Origin: Sphaerisporangium rubeum
GTDB taxonomy: Bacteria; Actinomycetota; Actinomycetes; Streptosporangiales; Streptosporangiaceae
DNA: 64,000 bases
Reading direction: 5' to 3'
Assembly: GCF_014207705.1 (NCBI RefSeq)
Contig: NZ_JACHIU010000001.1
Coordinates: 5,262,501-5,326,500 of the forward strand
The translations under genes and the position numbers were made by a program. The notes below the pieces were generated by a model, which saw only the letters and a program-made list of their open reading frames with translations, had not been told where the DNA came from and did not search any database. Shown here in pieces: positions 1 through 10,418 of the stretch (positions are counted from its first letter, which is position 1; each line of letters begins with the position of its first letter).

Positions 1-383
1 AGCGACGGGTACTGCACCACCGCGACCTGCCGGGTGAGCTGCGCCAGCAACCGCACCGTGCGCGTGACGACGTCGTCGAGGTCGACCGCGCCGGCGAGGA
101 ACGTCTCGATGGCGCGGCGCTCGGCCGCCGACAGCGGCTTGATCTGCGACAGCCGGTCGACGAACAGCCGGTAGCCCTTGTCGGTCGGCACCCGGCCCGC
201 GCTGGTGTGCGGCTGCGCGATGTACCCCTGCTCCTCCAGCACCGCCATGTCGTTGCGCACCGTGGCAGGCGAGACGCCGAGATTGTGCCGTTCGGCCAGC
301 GCCTTGGACCCGACGGGTTCGTTGGTGGACACGTAGTCCTCGACGACGGCGCGCAGTACGGCCAGCTTGCGATCATCGAGCAA
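1..383 (-). CDS. hrcA: Heat-inducible transcription repressor HrcA (N-terminal part, cut by window edge)
   Basis: HrcA represses chaperone genes by binding CIRCE operators. The visible 127 residues hold the winged-helix DNA-binding domain: an [18 protein letters not shown] helix region, [18 protein letters not shown], then [14 protein letters not shown], all characteristic of HrcA. I chose the TTG at 383: an AGGAGG sequence (397-392) lies 8 nt upstream, and the product then begins [12 protein letters not shown], like streptomycete HrcA. The in-frame GTG at 392 overlaps that Shine-Dalgarno and is less likely. The C-terminal part lies beyond the left edge, where dnaJ usually follows. A CIRCE element sits about 45 bp upstream, so autorepression is expected. 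Confidence 0.95.
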   Translation of the reverse strand, partial: MLDDRKLAVLRAVVEDYVSTNEPVGSKALAERHNLGVSPATVRNDMAVLEEQGYIAQPHTSAGRVPTDKGYRLFVDRLSQIKPLSAAERRAIETFLAGAVDLDDVVTRTVRLLAQLTRQVAVVQYPS

Positions 384-428
384 CGTGCTCACCTCCTGCC
401 TGCTTTGCGTGCCTGCGTGAACGCGGTC

Positions 429-455
429 CTGGCACTCAGTGTTCCCGAGTGCCAA
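429..455. promoter_or_regulatory. CIRCE operator (HrcA binding site)
   Basis: CTGGCACTC-N9-GAGTGCCAA matches the CIRCE consensus TTAGCACTC-N9-GAGTGCTAA: the inner seven positions of each arm are perfectly complementary. It lies directly upstream of hrcA and about 110 bp upstream of the divergent membrane-protein gene, so either or both could be controlled. Confidence 0.93.
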
Positions 456-565
456 GTGTACGGCTCCCGCAGGCACGGTGCGATAACCCGCGGGGCACAG
501 CACGGGTGCGGCCGCTACAAGCGGGTTGCTATCGACCGGCAAGTGACATGGTCCACACTTCTCGC

Positions 566-1561
566 ATGACCGAGAACACCCCCCGGCCCGAGGACGCGAC
601 ATCGCGCATCGCGCGTCCCTACCCCTTCGGCGAGCAGGCCGCCCCCGGCTCGTCCCCTCACGGTGCCCAGGGAACCCCTTCTTACGGCGCTCAGGCGAGC
701 GGCCCCGGTGACCGTCCGCCCTTCGGCTCCCCCTCAGGCGGGCAGAACTACCCGCCGCCTCCCGGCGGCCAGGGACCGTACGGTCCCCCTCCCGGCCAGG
801 GCCACGGCGGCCCCGGTGGCGGGTACGGTGGCGGGTACGGCAACCCCCAGCAGGGGTACGGGCCCCCGCCGGGCGGCCAGGGTTACTCCCCGCCTCCCGG
901 CCAGGGCTACGGCGGCCCGTCCTACGGCGCGAACCCCCCCGGCTACGGCACTCCCCCGCCGGCCAAGGGTCAGGTCCGTCCGAGACTGTTGTGGGTCTTC
1001 CTGGCGTGGATCATCGCGGTGGTCTGCGTCGGCATCGGCTTCGCCGGTTTCGCCGGCGGCCTGTTCAAGACCCTCGGCGACGCGGCGCCGTCCAAGACCT
1101 TCCAGAGCGGTGGCAGCGTGGTCGCCACGGTGGACCCCGCGCAGAAGCCCGCTCTGTACGCCTCGGCGTCCGGTCCCGCCAACGTGACGTGCGTCGCGGA
1201 GAACGCCGCCGACGGCCGCAAGGCCAAGCTGACCAACCCGTCGACCTCGCAGACCATCACGGCCGACGGCCGCGTGTGGGAACTGCTGTTCAACATCGGC
1301 GTCCCCGCCGCCGGCGACTACAAGTTCACGTGCCAGGCCGAGGAAGGCCAGCAGGTCGTGTTCGGCGTCGGCCGCTCGCTCACGGCGAACACCGGCGCGC
1401 TGGCCGGCGGAGTGGCCGCGTTGTTCCTGGTGCCGCTGATCGGCTTCCTGTTCGCCTTGATCGTCACCATCGTGGTGCTGGTGCGCCGCAGCCGGTTCCG
1501 CAAGCGCCTGGCGCCGAGCGCGCCGTACGGCGGCGGGTGGCAGGCCCCGCCTGGCGCCTGA
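566..1561 (+). CDS. Pro/Gly/Tyr-rich two-TM membrane protein, function unknown
   Basis: A 331-residue protein. Residues 1-135 are a low-complexity Gly/Pro/Tyr/Gln-rich cytoplasmic tail with [13 protein letters not shown] repeats. A first transmembrane helix lies at about 138-163 ([19 protein letters not shown]). An extracytoplasmic domain of about 110 residues with two Cys ([14 protein letters not shown]) follows, perhaps disulfide-linked. A second helix lies at about 278-305, with a basic tail after it. I do not recognise the ectodomain. The ATG at 566 is preferred; an in-frame ATG at 548 is possible and neither has a clear Shine-Dalgarno. The neighbouring DUF4870 gene has a similar N-terminal tail. 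The gene is divergent from hrcA across the CIRCE site. Confidence 0.75.
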   Translation: MTENTPRPEDATSRIARPYPFGEQAAPGSSPHGAQGTPSYGAQASGPGDRPPFGSPSGGQNYPPPPGGQGPYGPPPGQGHGGPGGGYGGGYGNPQQGYGPPPGGQGYSPPPGQGYGGPSYGANPPGYGTPPPAKGQVRPRLLWVFLAWIIAVVCVGIGFAGFAGGLFKTLGDAAPSKTFQSGGSVVATVDPAQKPALYASASGPANVTCVAENAADGRKAKLTNPSTSQTITADGRVWELLFNIGVPAAGDYKFTCQAEEGQQVVFGVGRSLTANTGALAGGVAALFLVPLIGFLFALIVTIVVLVRRSRFRKRLAPSAPYGGGWQAPPGA

Positions 1562-1581
1562 GCTTGCTAGCGTGCCCTGCT

Positions 1582-2412
1582 ATGCGGGACTACGGACGGG
1601 ATGTGCTGGCCGGCGGCCGGTGGAGAAGGCCGCGGGCCGAGATCCCGCGCGTCCCCGCCGAGCCGGGCCTGGTCGTGGAGGACGCGAACGGCGCCGGGGA
1701 CGGTTTCTGCGGCGCCGTGGTGGCATGTGACAAGGAAGCCGTCACCCTGGAGGACCGCTTCGGGAGGCGTCGCGTCTTCCCGCTGGCCCCCGCCGCGTTC
1801 CTGCTCGACGGCAGGCCGGTGACGCTGGTGCGACCCGAGGGCCAGGCGGCGCGCACCCCCGGTCGCAGTGCGTCCGGGTCCGTCGCCGTGACGGGCCTGC
1901 GCGCGCGGGTCGCGCGGGAGAGCCGCATCTACGTCGAGGGCCTGCACGACGCGGCCCTCGTGGAGAAGATCTGGGGCCACGACCTGCGGGTCGAAGGCGT
2001 CGTCGTCGAGTACCTCGAAGGCGTGGACGACCTGCCGGCGATCGTCGAGGAGTTCGCCCCCGGCCCCGGCCGGCGCCTCGGCGTCCTGGTCGACCACCTG
2101 GTCCCCGGCTCCAAGGAGAGCCGCATCGCCGCACAGGTGTCCTCCCCCCAGGTCCTGATCACCGGCCACCCCTTCGTGGACATCTGGCAGGCCGTGAAAC
2201 CGTCCGTCCTCGGTATCCCCGCCTGGCCAGACGTGCCTCGCGGCGTACCGTGGAAGGAAGGTGTGCTCGACGCGCTCGGCTGGCGCCTGACCCCGCCGGA
2301 CGCCTGGCGCCGCATCCTCGGGTCGGTCCGCACCTACACCGACCTCGAGCCCCAACTCCTCGGCCGCGTCGAGGAACTGATCGACTTCGTGACCACCGAG
2401 GAGCACTCATGA
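1582..2412 (+). CDS. DUF3097 family protein
   Basis: A 276-residue soluble protein resembling the actinobacterial DUF3097 family. The N-terminal part reads [23 protein letters not shown], then [15 protein letters not shown], typical of the family. The C-terminal half ([17 protein letters not shown], then [17 protein letters not shown]) resembles a Toprim-like fold with an acidic GLHD motif. The biochemical role is unknown. The family is commonly found beside hemW and hrcA in actinobacteria, as here. Its stop overlaps the next start (ATGA at 2409-2412), so the two are probably co-translated. Confidence 0.88.
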   Translation: MRDYGRDVLAGGRWRRPRAEIPRVPAEPGLVVEDANGAGDGFCGAVVACDKEAVTLEDRFGRRRVFPLAPAAFLLDGRPVTLVRPEGQAARTPGRSASGSVAVTGLRARVARESRIYVEGLHDAALVEKIWGHDLRVEGVVVEYLEGVDDLPAIVEEFAPGPGRRLGVLVDHLVPGSKESRIAAQVSSPQVLITGHPFVDIWQAVKPSVLGIPAWPDVPRGVPWKEGVLDALGWRLTPPDAWRRILGSVRTYTDLEPQLLGRVEELIDFVTTEEHS

Positions 2413-3188
2413 CCACTCCACCCGACCCGGCCGACGAAACCCGCCAGGCCCCCCGCCCCTCCTTCGACCCGCCCTCCGGCCCCCACGGCACCCCCCAGGA
2501 CCAACCCCAGCACCACACCCCCGCCGACTCCGGCCGTCCCCACGCCACCCCCGCCTACGGCCCGCCATCCCAGCCGTACACCACCCCCACCCACGACCAG
2601 CCCTCCTACAACCACCCCGGCCCCGCGCCGTCCGACCACGGCACCCCACAGGACCACGGCCAACCGGCTTACGGCCAGCACGGCTACGGACAACCCGGCT
2701 ACGGACAGCCCGGTTATGGCCAGCCCGGCTACGGACAAGCTGGTTACAGCCAACCTGGCTACGGACAACCCGGCTACGGCCCTGGCTACGGACAGCCCGG
2801 CTACGGCCCCGGCTACGCCAACCCGGCGTACGGCCAGCCGCACGTCCCCGGCCGCTACGGCCCGCGTCCCGGCACCGACGACACCACGATGGCGATGCTC
2901 GCGCACCTGCTGGGCCTGCTCACCTCGTTCATCGGCCCCCTCATCCTCTACGTCACCAAGAAGGACGAGTCCCCCTACGTCCGCGACCAGGCCGCCGAGG
3001 CCCTGAACTTCCAGATCACCCTGGTCATCGCCTACGTCGTCTGCTTCGTCCTGTCGTTCCTGATCATCGGCCTCATCCTCTTCCCGGTCCTGTGGATCGG
3101 CTCCCTGATCATCATGATCATGGCCTCGGTCGCCGCCAACCGGGGAGAGAACTACCGCTATCCACTGAACATCCGGTTCGTCTCCTGA
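2409..3188 (+). CDS. DUF4870 membrane protein with GYGQP-repeat tail
   Basis: A 259-residue protein. Residues 1-155 are Pro/Gln/Gly/Tyr-rich with about ten near-perfect GYGQP repeats (nt about 2680-2830). The last 100 residues are the DUF4870 domain: a short amphipathic [22 protein letters not shown] segment, [22 protein letters not shown], and two hydrophobic helices ([36 protein letters not shown]), ending [13 protein letters not shown]4870 proteins are small membrane proteins of unknown role. The repetitive tail is probably disordered and cytoplasmic. The gene overlaps DUF3097 by 4 nt and converges on hemW. Confidence 0.87.
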   Translation: MTTPPDPADETRQAPRPSFDPPSGPHGTPQDQPQHHTPADSGRPHATPAYGPPSQPYTTPTHDQPSYNHPGPAPSDHGTPQDHGQPAYGQHGYGQPGYGQPGYGQPGYGQAGYSQPGYGQPGYGPGYGQPGYGPGYANPAYGQPHVPGRYGPRPGTDDTTMAMLAHLLGLLTSFIGPLILYVTKKDESPYVRDQAAEALNFQITLVIAYVVCFVLSFLIIGLILFPVLWIGSLIIMIMASVAANRGENYRYPLNIRFVS

Positions 3189-3259
3189 CGACAGGCCTTT
3201 CGTGATCGGTGACGGACTCAGCCAAGTGCGAGAGGCCCCGGCCATCGGTCGCCGCGGTA

Positions 3260-4477
3260 TCAGGTCAGGTCGCGGATCACGGCGTCCGCGAGGAGGCGGC
3301 CCTTCAGGGTGAGGACGGCGCGGCCCTTGGTGAACGGGGCCGGGTCGAGGAGGCCGGTGGCGAGGGCTCTGGCGGCGGCGGGGCGGGACGGGGGTGGGAT
3401 GTCGGAGAGGGGGTAGCCGGAGCTCAGGCGGAGTTCGAGCATCAGGCGTTCGAGGTGGCGGTCGGCGGGGGTGAGGTGTTCGCGGGCCTGGCCGGGGGAG
3501 GTGCCGGCGGCGAGGCGTGCGGCGTAGGGGGTGGGGTGTTTGACGTTCCACCAGCGGACGCCGTCGATGTGGCTGTGCGCGCCGGGGCCGACACCCCACC
3601 AGTCGCCGCCGGTCCAGTACAGGAGGTTGTGGCGGCAGCGGGACGCCTCGGAGGTGGCCCAGTTGGAGACCTCGTACCAGTCGTAGCCGGCGGCCGACAG
3701 CAGGGTGTCGGCCGCGGTGTAGCGGTCGGCGGCGAGGTCGTCGTCGGGCATGGGGAGCTCGCCGCGGCGGATGCGTGCGGCGAGGCGGGTGCCGTCCTCG
3801 ACGATCAGGGAGTAGGCGGAGATGTGATCGGGAGCGGCCTCGACGGCGGCGGTCAGGGAGTCGCGCCAGTCGCCGGCGGTCTCGCCGGGTGTGCCGTAGA
3901 TGAGGTCGAGGCTGATGTGCTCGAAGCCGGCGGCACGGGCCTCGTGGACGGCCGCGGCGGGACGGCCGGGGGTGTGGCGGCGGTCGAGCACGGCGAGGAC
4001 GTGGGGTGCGGCGCTCTGCATGCCGAAGCTGACGCGGGTGAAGCCGCCGGCGCGGAGCTCGGCCAGCGCGGTCGGGGTGACGGACTCGGGGTTGGCCTCG
4101 GTGGTGACCTCGGCGTCCGGCGCGAGGCCGAACTCGGTGTCGACGGCGCGCAGGACGGAGACCAGGTCGGCCGCGGGGAGCAGGGTGGGGGTGCCGCCGC
4201 CGAAGAACACCGTGCTCACCGGCATGTCGGCGTCGCCGAGCACGCGGCGGGCCAGGCGGATCTCCTCGATCGCGGTGGCCGCGTAACCTGCTCTGGACGC
4301 GCCGGGGCCGAGCTCGGCGGCGGTGTAGGTGTTGAAGTCGCAGTAGCCGCAGCGGGTCACGCAGAACGGCACGTGGACGTAGAAGCCGAACGGCCGGGTG
4401 CCGAGGCTCCGCAGGGCCTCGGCGGGGAGCTCGCCGGTGGCGGGGACCGGGTCCCCTTCGAGCACTACGGAAGGCAC
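3260..4477 (-). CDS. hemW: Radical SAM heme chaperone HemW
   Basis: A 405-residue HemW (formerly HemN-like), a radical-SAM protein that binds heme and delivers it to client enzymes; it is often misannotated as oxygen-independent coproporphyrinogen oxidase. The [4Fe-4S] motif CxxxCxxC is C39-VTR-C43-GY-C46, inside FYVHVPFCVTRCGYCDFNTY. VFFGGGTPTLL and the C-terminal HemN domain (RHNLLYWTGGDWWGVGPGAHSH) follow. It starts 19 nt downstream of lepA on the same strand, the usual lepA-hemW order, so the two are probably cotranscribed. It converges on the DUF4870 gene with about 70 bp between. Confidence 0.95.
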   Translation of the reverse strand: MPSVVLEGDPVPATGELPAEALRSLGTRPFGFYVHVPFCVTRCGYCDFNTYTAAELGPGASRAGYAATAIEEIRLARRVLGDADMPVSTVFFGGGTPTLLPAADLVSVLRAVDTEFGLAPDAEVTTEANPESVTPTALAELRAGGFTRVSFGMQSAAPHVLAVLDRRHTPGRPAAAVHEARAAGFEHISLDLIYGTPGETAGDWRDSLTAAVEAAPDHISAYSLIVEDGTRLAARIRRGELPMPDDDLAADRYTAADTLLSAAGYDWYEVSNWATSEASRCRHNLLYWTGGDWWGVGPGAHSHIDGVRWWNVKHPTPYAARLAAGTSPGQAREHLTPADRHLERLMLELRLSSGYPLSDIPPPSRPAAARALATGLLDPAPFTKGRAVLTLKGRLLADAVIRDLT

Positions 4478-4496
4478 GAGGTCACCTGCCGCGAGG

Positions 4497-6338
4497 TCAC
4501 TTCCTGGCCTTGTCCGCGGCGGGGGCCTCGGTGGACAGCGCGGCGACGAAGGCCTCCTGGGGGACCTCGACGCGGCCGACCATCTTCATGCGCTTCTTGC
4601 CTTCCTTCTGCTTCTCCAGCAGCTTGCGCTTACGGCTGATGTCACCGCCGTAGCACTTGGCGAGGACGTCCTTGCGGATGGCGCGGATGTTCTCGCGTGC
4701 GATGACGCGGGAGCCGATGGCGGCCTGGATGGGGACCTCGAACTGCTGGCGCGGGATGAGGTCCTTGAGCTTCTTGGCCATCTCGACGCCGTAGGAGTAG
4801 GCCTTGTCGCGGTGCACGATGGCGCTGAACGCGTCGACCGCCTCGCCCTGCAGGAGGATGTCGACCTTGACCAGGTCGGCCACCTGCTCGCCGGAGGGCT
4901 CGTAGTCGAGCGAGGCGTAACCGCGGGTGCGGGACTTGAGCTGGTCGAAGAAGTCGAAGATGATCTCGCCGAGCGGCAGGGTGTAGCGGATCTCGACGCG
5001 GTCCTCCGACAGGTAGTCCATGCCGAGCAGCGCGCCGCGGCGGCCCTGGCACAGCTCCATGATGGCGCCGATGTGGTCGGCCGGGGACAGCACCGTGGCC
5101 TTCACCGTCGGCTCGTGGATCTCGGAGATCTTGCCGGCCGGGAACTCCGAGGGGTTGGTGACGATGAGCTCCTTGCCGTCCTCCATGATGACGCGGTAGA
5201 TGACGTTCGGCGCGGTGGAGATGAGCGACAGGTTGAACTCGCGCTCCAGCCGCTCGCGGACGATCTCCATGTGCAGCAGCCCGAGGAAGCCGCAGCGGAA
5301 ACCGAAGCCGAGCGCCGCGGAGGTCTCCGGCTCGTACACCAGCGCCGCGTCGTTCAGCCTGAGCTTGTCGAGGGCCTCGCGCAGCTCGGGGTAGTCGTCG
5401 CCGTCGATGGGATACAGGCCGGAGTACACCATGGGGCGGGGGTGGTCGTAGCCGCCGAGGGCCTCGCTCGCGGGACGGGCCGCGGAGGTGACGGTGTCGC
5501 CGACCCGGGCCTGGCGGACGTCCTTGACGCCGGTGATGAGGTAGCCGACCTCGCCGACGCCGAGCGAGGCGGACGGCACGGGCTCGGGGGAGATGACCCC
5601 GATCTCCAGGGTCTCGTGGCTGGCGCCGGTGGACATCATGATGGTGCGCTCGCGCTTGGACAGGCCGCCGTCCACGACCCGCACGTAGGTGACGACGCCG
5701 CGGTAGGTGTCGTACACCGAGTCGAAGATCAGCGCGCGGGCCGCCGCCTGCGCGTCGCCGACCGGCGCGGGGATGGTGGTGACCACGTGGTCGAGCAGCT
5801 CCTTGACGCCGGCGCCGGTCTTGCCGGACACGCGCAGCACGTCGGAGGGGTCGCAGCCGATGAGGCCGGCGATCTCCTCGGCGTACTTGTCGGGCTGCGC
5901 GGCGGGGAGGTCGATCTTGTTGAGCACCGGGATGATGTGCAGGTCGGCGTTCATGGCCAGGTAGAGGTTGGCGAGGGTCTGCGCCTCGATGCCCTGCGCG
6001 GCGTCCACCAGCAGGATCGCGCCTTCGCAGGCTTCGAGCGACCGGGACACCTCATAGGTGAAGTCCACGTGGCCGGGGGTGTCGATCATGTTGAGCACAT
6101 GACCGTCCCAGGGGAGGCGGACGGCCTGCGACTTGATGGTGATGCCGCGCTCACGCTCGATGTCCATGCGGTCGAGGTACTGCGCGCGCATCTGCCGGTC
6201 GTCGACGACACCGGTGAGCTGGAGCATCCGGTCGGCGAGTGTGGACTTGCCATGGTCGATGTGCGCGATGATGCAGAAGTTGCGGATCAACGCGGGGTCG
6301 GTCTGGCCAGGCTGGATGCGCACCGGGGTCCGTTTCAC
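4497..6338 (-). CDS. lepA: Elongation factor 4 (LepA), back-translocating GTPase
   Basis: A ribosome-associated GTPase that rescues stalled ribosomes or assists 30S biogenesis. G1 is AHIDHGKST, the G2/switch region [11 protein letters not shown]3 DTPGHVDF and G4 NKID. EF-G-like domains II, III and V follow, with the LepA C-terminal domain containing [21 protein letters not shown]. The 613-residue length is normal. The start is uncertain: the frame stays open to 6548, and I chose the GTG at 6338, 11 codons before [19 protein letters not shown] at 6323 is the alternative, and neither has a strong Shine-Dalgarno. It is divergent from rpsT, with hemW immediately downstream. Confidence 0.95.
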   Translation of the reverse strand: MKRTPVRIQPGQTDPALIRNFCIIAHIDHGKSTLADRMLQLTGVVDDRQMRAQYLDRMDIERERGITIKSQAVRLPWDGHVLNMIDTPGHVDFTYEVSRSLEACEGAILLVDAAQGIEAQTLANLYLAMNADLHIIPVLNKIDLPAAQPDKYAEEIAGLIGCDPSDVLRVSGKTGAGVKELLDHVVTTIPAPVGDAQAAARALIFDSVYDTYRGVVTYVRVVDGGLSKRERTIMMSTGASHETLEIGVISPEPVPSASLGVGEVGYLITGVKDVRQARVGDTVTSAARPASEALGGYDHPRPMVYSGLYPIDGDDYPELREALDKLRLNDAALVYEPETSAALGFGFRCGFLGLLHMEIVRERLEREFNLSLISTAPNVIYRVIMEDGKELIVTNPSEFPAGKISEIHEPTVKATVLSPADHIGAIMELCQGRRGALLGMDYLSEDRVEIRYTLPLGEIIFDFFDQLKSRTRGYASLDYEPSGEQVADLVKVDILLQGEAVDAFSAIVHRDKAYSYGVEMAKKLKDLIPRQQFEVPIQAAIGSRVIARENIRAIRKDVLAKCYGGDISRKRKLLEKQKEGKKRMKMVGRVEVPQEAFVAALSTEAPAADKARK

Positions 6339-6475
6339 ATGGATTGACGAGGAAGCGAGAGCCTGGCGGGTGGGCCGCTGCCGCGCTCTACGCCTCCAGT
6401 TTACCGGCAGGCACGACCACCGATCTCGTGCCTGCGCTAACATAAAGACGCAGGGGTGTGCCGTGGTCCTTCGAT

Positions 6476-6505
6476 TTGGGGGCGCACCTCGCGAGTTGGT
6501 ACCCT
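6476..6505 (+). promoter_or_regulatory. Possible housekeeping promoter of rpsT
   Basis: TTGGGG (6476-6481) and TACCCT (6500-6505) are separated by 18 bp, about 70 bp upstream of the rpsT start. They fit a loose sigma-70-type pattern (TTGNNN, TANNNT). Found by eye only. Confidence 0.35.
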
Positions 6506-6574
6506 GTTCAACTGCGTGTGGCGCGCCCTCTCTGCCCGCGCGCCCCATCCATCGACCTTCACCGAGGCTTTTTC

Positions 6575-6844
6575 GTGGCGAACATCAAGTCCCAGATCAA
6601 GCGCAACCGGCAGAACGAAAAGGCCCGGCTGCGCAACAAGGCCGTCAAGTCGTCGCTGAAGACGGCGATCCGCAAGTTCCGTGAGGCCGCCGACCAGGGC
6701 AACGCGGAAGACGCCGCCGCTTTCATGCGCGCCGCGTCCCGTCAGCTGGACAAGGCCGTCAGCAAGGGCGTCATCCACAAGAACCAGGCGGCCAACCGCA
6801 AGTCGGCCATCGCCAAGCGCGCCGCCGCTCTGCAGGCCAAGTAA
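6575..6844 (+). CDS. rpsT: Small ribosomal subunit protein bS20
   Basis: An 89-residue 16S-binding ribosomal protein. It begins with GTG and reads [20 protein letters not shown], then [11 protein letters not shown] and the C-terminal [17 protein letters not shown] signature. Length and basic composition are normal. The start is fixed by the universal ANIKSQIKR beginning. It is divergent from lepA and followed by a strong hairpin terminator at 6880-6910. In many actinobacteria rpsT sits next to holA; here a four-gene ABC operon lies between them. Confidence 0.97.
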   Translation: MANIKSQIKRNRQNEKARLRNKAVKSSLKTAIRKFREAADQGNAEDAAAFMRAASRQLDKAVSKGVIHKNQAANRKSAIAKRAAALQAK

Positions 6845-6879
6845 GGCCAGATCACCGGGCCCAGCCCGGCGGTTTCCGG

Positions 6880-6910
6880 CGCCGCGTCCTCGTCGAGGAC
6901 GCGGCGTTTC
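6880..6910 (+). terminator. Rho-independent terminator of rpsT
   Basis: A 12-bp perfect stem (CGCCGCGTCCTC / GAGGACGCGGCG) with a 3-nt loop is followed by TTTC, 36 bp after the rpsT stop. Confidence 0.8.
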
Positions 6911-6961
6911 GTCATGTCCGCACACCATGTGCCGGCTCGGTATTTGGAAATGTCACGTTTT

Positions 6962-6993
6962 CGATATCACGGCGCCGTCCCTGCCAGATATCG
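6962..6993. promoter_or_regulatory. Inverted repeat upstream of the ABC operon
   Basis: CGATATC (6962-6968) and GATATCG (6987-6993) form an inverted pair, with GGCGCC between them, 90-120 bp upstream of the first permease gene. It could be an operator for the exporter operon. No regulator gene is adjacent. Confidence 0.3.
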
Positions 6994-7082
6994 GCTCTAT
7001 CACCGTGAGTCCGGGCCTCTTCCCCCAGGTAGATCCACAATTATGGTGTACGAAACGGACATAGCACCACGGGAGGCGGTTC

Positions 7083-10000
7083 ATGCGGGGGCGGACACCT
7101 CTGGTGCTGAGGCGTGCGTTCAGTGAGCCCCTGCTGGTGTTCGCCGCGTTCGGGTCGATCCTCCTCGCGACCACCACGCTGGTCGCGCTGACCCTGTACG
7201 CCTCCACCGTCGCCGACGTCGGCGTGAAGCGGGCCATGCTGACCGCGCCGACGGCCGTCACCGCCACCACCGTCAGCGCCTCCATCCGCGAAGGTGGGTT
7301 CCCCGCGGCCGACGGCGCCGTACGCGGCCGGATCGGTGAGCTGACCGCGGGGCCGGGTGGCGCGCCGGTGCCGCATGAGATCAGCCTCAGCGCGCAGTCC
7401 GACTCCTACGCCATGCCGGACCAGCAACGCCGGGAACATCCGGAGCTGACCCGTTTCGGCACCTACGACGGCCTGGACCGGCAGGCCCGGCTGCTTGAGG
7501 GCTCCTGGCCGCGGCCCGCCACCGGCGGCACCGTGGAGGCGGCGCTGTCACAGCCGGCGGCCGACGCCATGGACCTCGGCGCGGGCCAGGAGTTCGTCGT
7601 GGTGGGACGCCTGGACCACAAGCCGGTCCGGGTCACGGTGACCGGCGTGTACCAGTTGCGTGACCCGTACGCCGAGCGCTGGACCGGTCAGGAACTGCTG
7701 CGCAAAGGTGTGGAACGCGGCGACTACACCACCTACGGCCCGCTGATGGTGCCGCGTGAGACGTTCCTCGCGCGCTTCACCACCAGCGTGAACTTCACGT
7801 GGACCGCGGTCCCCGACCTGTCGGGCCTCGACCAGAGCGGCCTGCGGCCGTTCGCCGCCGCGGTGGACCGCCTCGGCGACGCGCTCACCCGCGACTGCCC
7901 CACCTGCGAGACCTACAGCCGGCTCCCCGACATGCTGACCGACCTGGACAGAGCGGCACTCGTGGCGAGGTCCACGATGCTGGTCCCCGTGCTGCAACTG
8001 CTGCTGCTCGCGGCGTACGCGCTGGTGCTCACCGCGCGCCTGCTGGCCGACCACCGCCGCATGGAGGTGGCGCTGCTGCGCTCACGCGGCGCCGGCAGTG
8101 TGTGGCTCGGCCTGCTGGCCGGCGCGGAGACCCTGCTGGTGGCCGTGCCGTGCGCTCTGGTGGCGCCGTTCCTCGCTCCCCCGCTGCTCCGCCTGGTCAA
8201 CTCACTGCCGTGGATCAAGGCCGCCGGGGTGGACGTCGCGGCCGAGCCCGACGGCACGGCGTTCGCGGTGTCGGCCGGGGTGGCGCTGGCGTGCGCCGTG
8301 CTGCTCGCACTGCCGGCGCTGCGCGGCGCGAGGCGCACCTACATCGAGGAGCAGTCGCTGCGCGGCCGCGGCGACCGGCAGGGCTGGCTGCAGCGCGCCG
8401 GCGGCGACGTCGCGCTCGCGGTGGTCGCGGCGCTCGCCATCTGGCAGTTGCGGCGGTACGGCGCTCCGGTGACGACCACCAGCAGCGGGGACCTCGGCAT
8501 CGACCCGCTGATCGTGACCGGGCCCGCGCTCGCGCTGCTGTGCGGCGGCATGCTCGGGCTGCGGCTCGTGCCACGGGTCTCCCGCCTCGCCGAACGCGTC
8601 ACCTCGCGGCGCAGGAGCCTCGCACCGGCCCTCGGGTCCTGGCAGGTGAGCCGCCGTCCGGCCCGCTACTCCGGCCCCGCGCTGCTGCTCACCATGGCGG
8701 TGGCGATCGGCGTGGTGTCCATGGCGACGGCCGCCACGTGGCGCGGCTCGCAGCTCGACCAGGCACGCCACCAGGCGGGTGCCGACCTGCGGGTGGCCGC
8801 GCCACCGGAGTCGGCGGAACTCGGCGGCATGGGCCGCGGCGCGGCGTACGCGGCCCTGCCGGGGGTGACCGCCGTCAGCCCCGTGCACCGGGGCACCGTG
8901 TCCTTCTCGCAGGGCAACGTCACGATCCTCGCGGCCGACGCCGCCAAGCTCGGCACGATGGTGACGCTGCGCGACGACCTGTCCCCCGTGCCGATGACGT
9001 CCCTGGCCGGCCGCCTCGCCGCCGCGCGTCCCCCCACGCCGTCCGTGCCGCTGCCGGGCACCCCCGGCTCGCTGTCCCTCGACGTGCGGCTGCGCCTCGA
9101 CCGGCCCGAGGTGGCCGAGCAGTACGTCTCGCTGCGGCTGCGCATGGTGCTGGTCGACGCGCTCGGCGTGCAGCGCCACCTGACGTTCGGGCCGCTTGAC
9201 GCCGACGGCGCGGCGCACCGCCTCACCGCCGACCTCGCGGGGCTCGCCGGTCAGGAGGGACGGCTCGCGTACCCGCTGGCGATCCGCGGCTTCGCCATCC
9301 AGGTCCCCGTGCCCTTCGACGGCAGCGGGCTGGAGCTGGCGCTCGACGCGATCGCCACCGGCGACGGCACGCGGGTCACCCTGCCCTCCGGGCTGCGGTG
9401 GGGGCACCTGGCGCGACGGGAGGGCCACGTGACCGGGGAGCAGCTCACGACGGGACCCGGCCTGTTCACCGTCAAGGTTCCGAAGCCGTCCGGCACCCAG
9501 CGTGACCCGGCGGGCCCCGAGGACGTCTCGGTGGTCGCCGCACCGGCGGACGTGCCGGACGAGGCGCTGTTCGCTGCTCCCCCCGCCGACGGCGGCCCCG
9601 GCCCGGCCGGTCAGGACGCCTCAATCTTCCGGCCGGTGCCGGTGGTGGTGACCTCCGACGTCGCGGCACGCGAGAAGCTCACCGTAGGCGGCGCCGGCGT
9701 GATGCAGCTCGACGGCAGGCCGGTGCGGATCACCGTGGCCGGGATCGTCGCCGCCATGCCGGGGACGGCGGCCGGAGCCCCCGCCGTGCTCGCCGACCTG
9801 CCGACGCTGACCGCCAGGGACGTGGCGTCGGGACGCGAACCGCGGGCCCCGCTCGAATGGTGGATGTCCGCCGAGAACCACGACTCCGGCCCGGCCGCCG
9901 CCGAACTGGCACGCCACCCCGACTGGGACCAGACCGTCGTGGACATCGGCACCCTGACGAGACAACTGCGTGACGACCCGCTGGCGAGTGGCCTGCAGGG

Positions 10001-10418
10001 TGCGCTCATCCTCGGCTTCGCCGCCGCGCTGGTCTTCGCGGCGCTCGGATTCCTCGTGAACGCGGCCGTGGCCGCGCGGGAACGCGGCGCCGAGTTCGCG
10101 ATCCTGCGCGCTCTCGGGGTGAGTTTCCGGCAGATCTTCGGGCTGCTGGCGGTGGAGCAGGCGTTCCTGATCGGGCTGTCGGTCGCCGGCGGCACGCTGC
10201 TGGCCGTGGTGGTGGCCACGCTGGTCGTGCCGCACATCGTGCTGACCGGCCAGGCGTCCCTGGTGACGCCGCCTGTGCTGCTCGACATCCCCTGGCCCGC
10301 GACACTGGCGATGCTCGCGGCGGTGTCGGCGCTGCTGTTCGCGATCGTCGCGGCCCTGGCCCGCTCACTGCGCCGCCAAGGCCTCGGCCGTGCGCTGCGC
10401 ATCGGGGAGGACCGATGA
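7083..10418 (+). CDS. FtsX-like ABC exporter permease (large)
   Basis: A 1111-residue permease with two FtsX/MacB-type membrane modules. An N-terminal helix (FAAFGSILLATTTLVALTLY) precedes a large extracytoplasmic domain. Helices cluster at about 295-420 and 465-560, and a second large extracellular stretch lies at about 560-960. The final FtsX core reads AAVAARERGAEFAILRALGVSFRQIFGLLAVEQAFLIG. Such permeases work mechanotransmissively with a LolD/MacB-type ATPase on lipids, lipoproteins or peptides; the substrate is not evident. A GGGAGG Shine-Dalgarno precedes ATG 7083. It overlaps the next permease by 4 nt (ATGA). Confidence 0.88.
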   Translation: MRGRTPLVLRRAFSEPLLVFAAFGSILLATTTLVALTLYASTVADVGVKRAMLTAPTAVTATTVSASIREGGFPAADGAVRGRIGELTAGPGGAPVPHEISLSAQSDSYAMPDQQRREHPELTRFGTYDGLDRQARLLEGSWPRPATGGTVEAALSQPAADAMDLGAGQEFVVVGRLDHKPVRVTVTGVYQLRDPYAERWTGQELLRKGVERGDYTTYGPLMVPRETFLARFTTSVNFTWTAVPDLSGLDQSGLRPFAAAVDRLGDALTRDCPTCETYSRLPDMLTDLDRAALVARSTMLVPVLQLLLLAAYALVLTARLLADHRRMEVALLRSRGAGSVWLGLLAGAETLLVAVPCALVAPFLAPPLLRLVNSLPWIKAAGVDVAAEPDGTAFAVSAGVALACAVLLALPALRGARRTYIEEQSLRGRGDRQGWLQRAGGDVALAVVAALAIWQLRRYGAPVTTTSSGDLGIDPLIVTGPALALLCGGMLGLRLVPRVSRLAERVTSRRRSLAPALGSWQVSRRPARYSGPALLLTMAVAIGVVSMATAATWRGSQLDQARHQAGADLRVAAPPESAELGGMGRGAAYAALPGVTAVSPVHRGTVSFSQGNVTILAADAAKLGTMVTLRDDLSPVPMTSLAGRLAAARPPTPSVPLPGTPGSLSLDVRLRLDRPEVAEQYVSLRLRMVLVDALGVQRHLTFGPLDADGAAHRLTADLAGLAGQEGRLAYPLAIRGFAIQVPVPFDGSGLELALDAIATGDGTRVTLPSGLRWGHLARREGHVTGEQLTTGPGLFTVKVPKPSGTQRDPAGPEDVSVVAAPADVPDEALFAAPPADGGPGPAGQDASIFRPVPVVVTSDVAAREKLTVGGAGVMQLDGRPVRITVAGIVAAMPGTAAGAPAVLADLPTLTARDVASGREPRAPLEWWMSAENHDSGPAAAELARHPDWDQTVVDIGTLTRQLRDDPLASGLQGALILGFAAALVFAALGFLVNAAVAARERGAEFAILRALGVSFRQIFGLLAVEQAFLIGLSVAGGTLLAVVVATLVVPHIVLTGQASLVTPPVLLDIPWPATLAMLAAVSALLFAIVAALARSLRRQGLGRALRIGEDR

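Noticed and set aside
2334-3599. Minus frame opposite the DUF4870 gene
   Set aside because: Repetitive shadow of the GYGQP region; no Shine-Dalgarno or domain.
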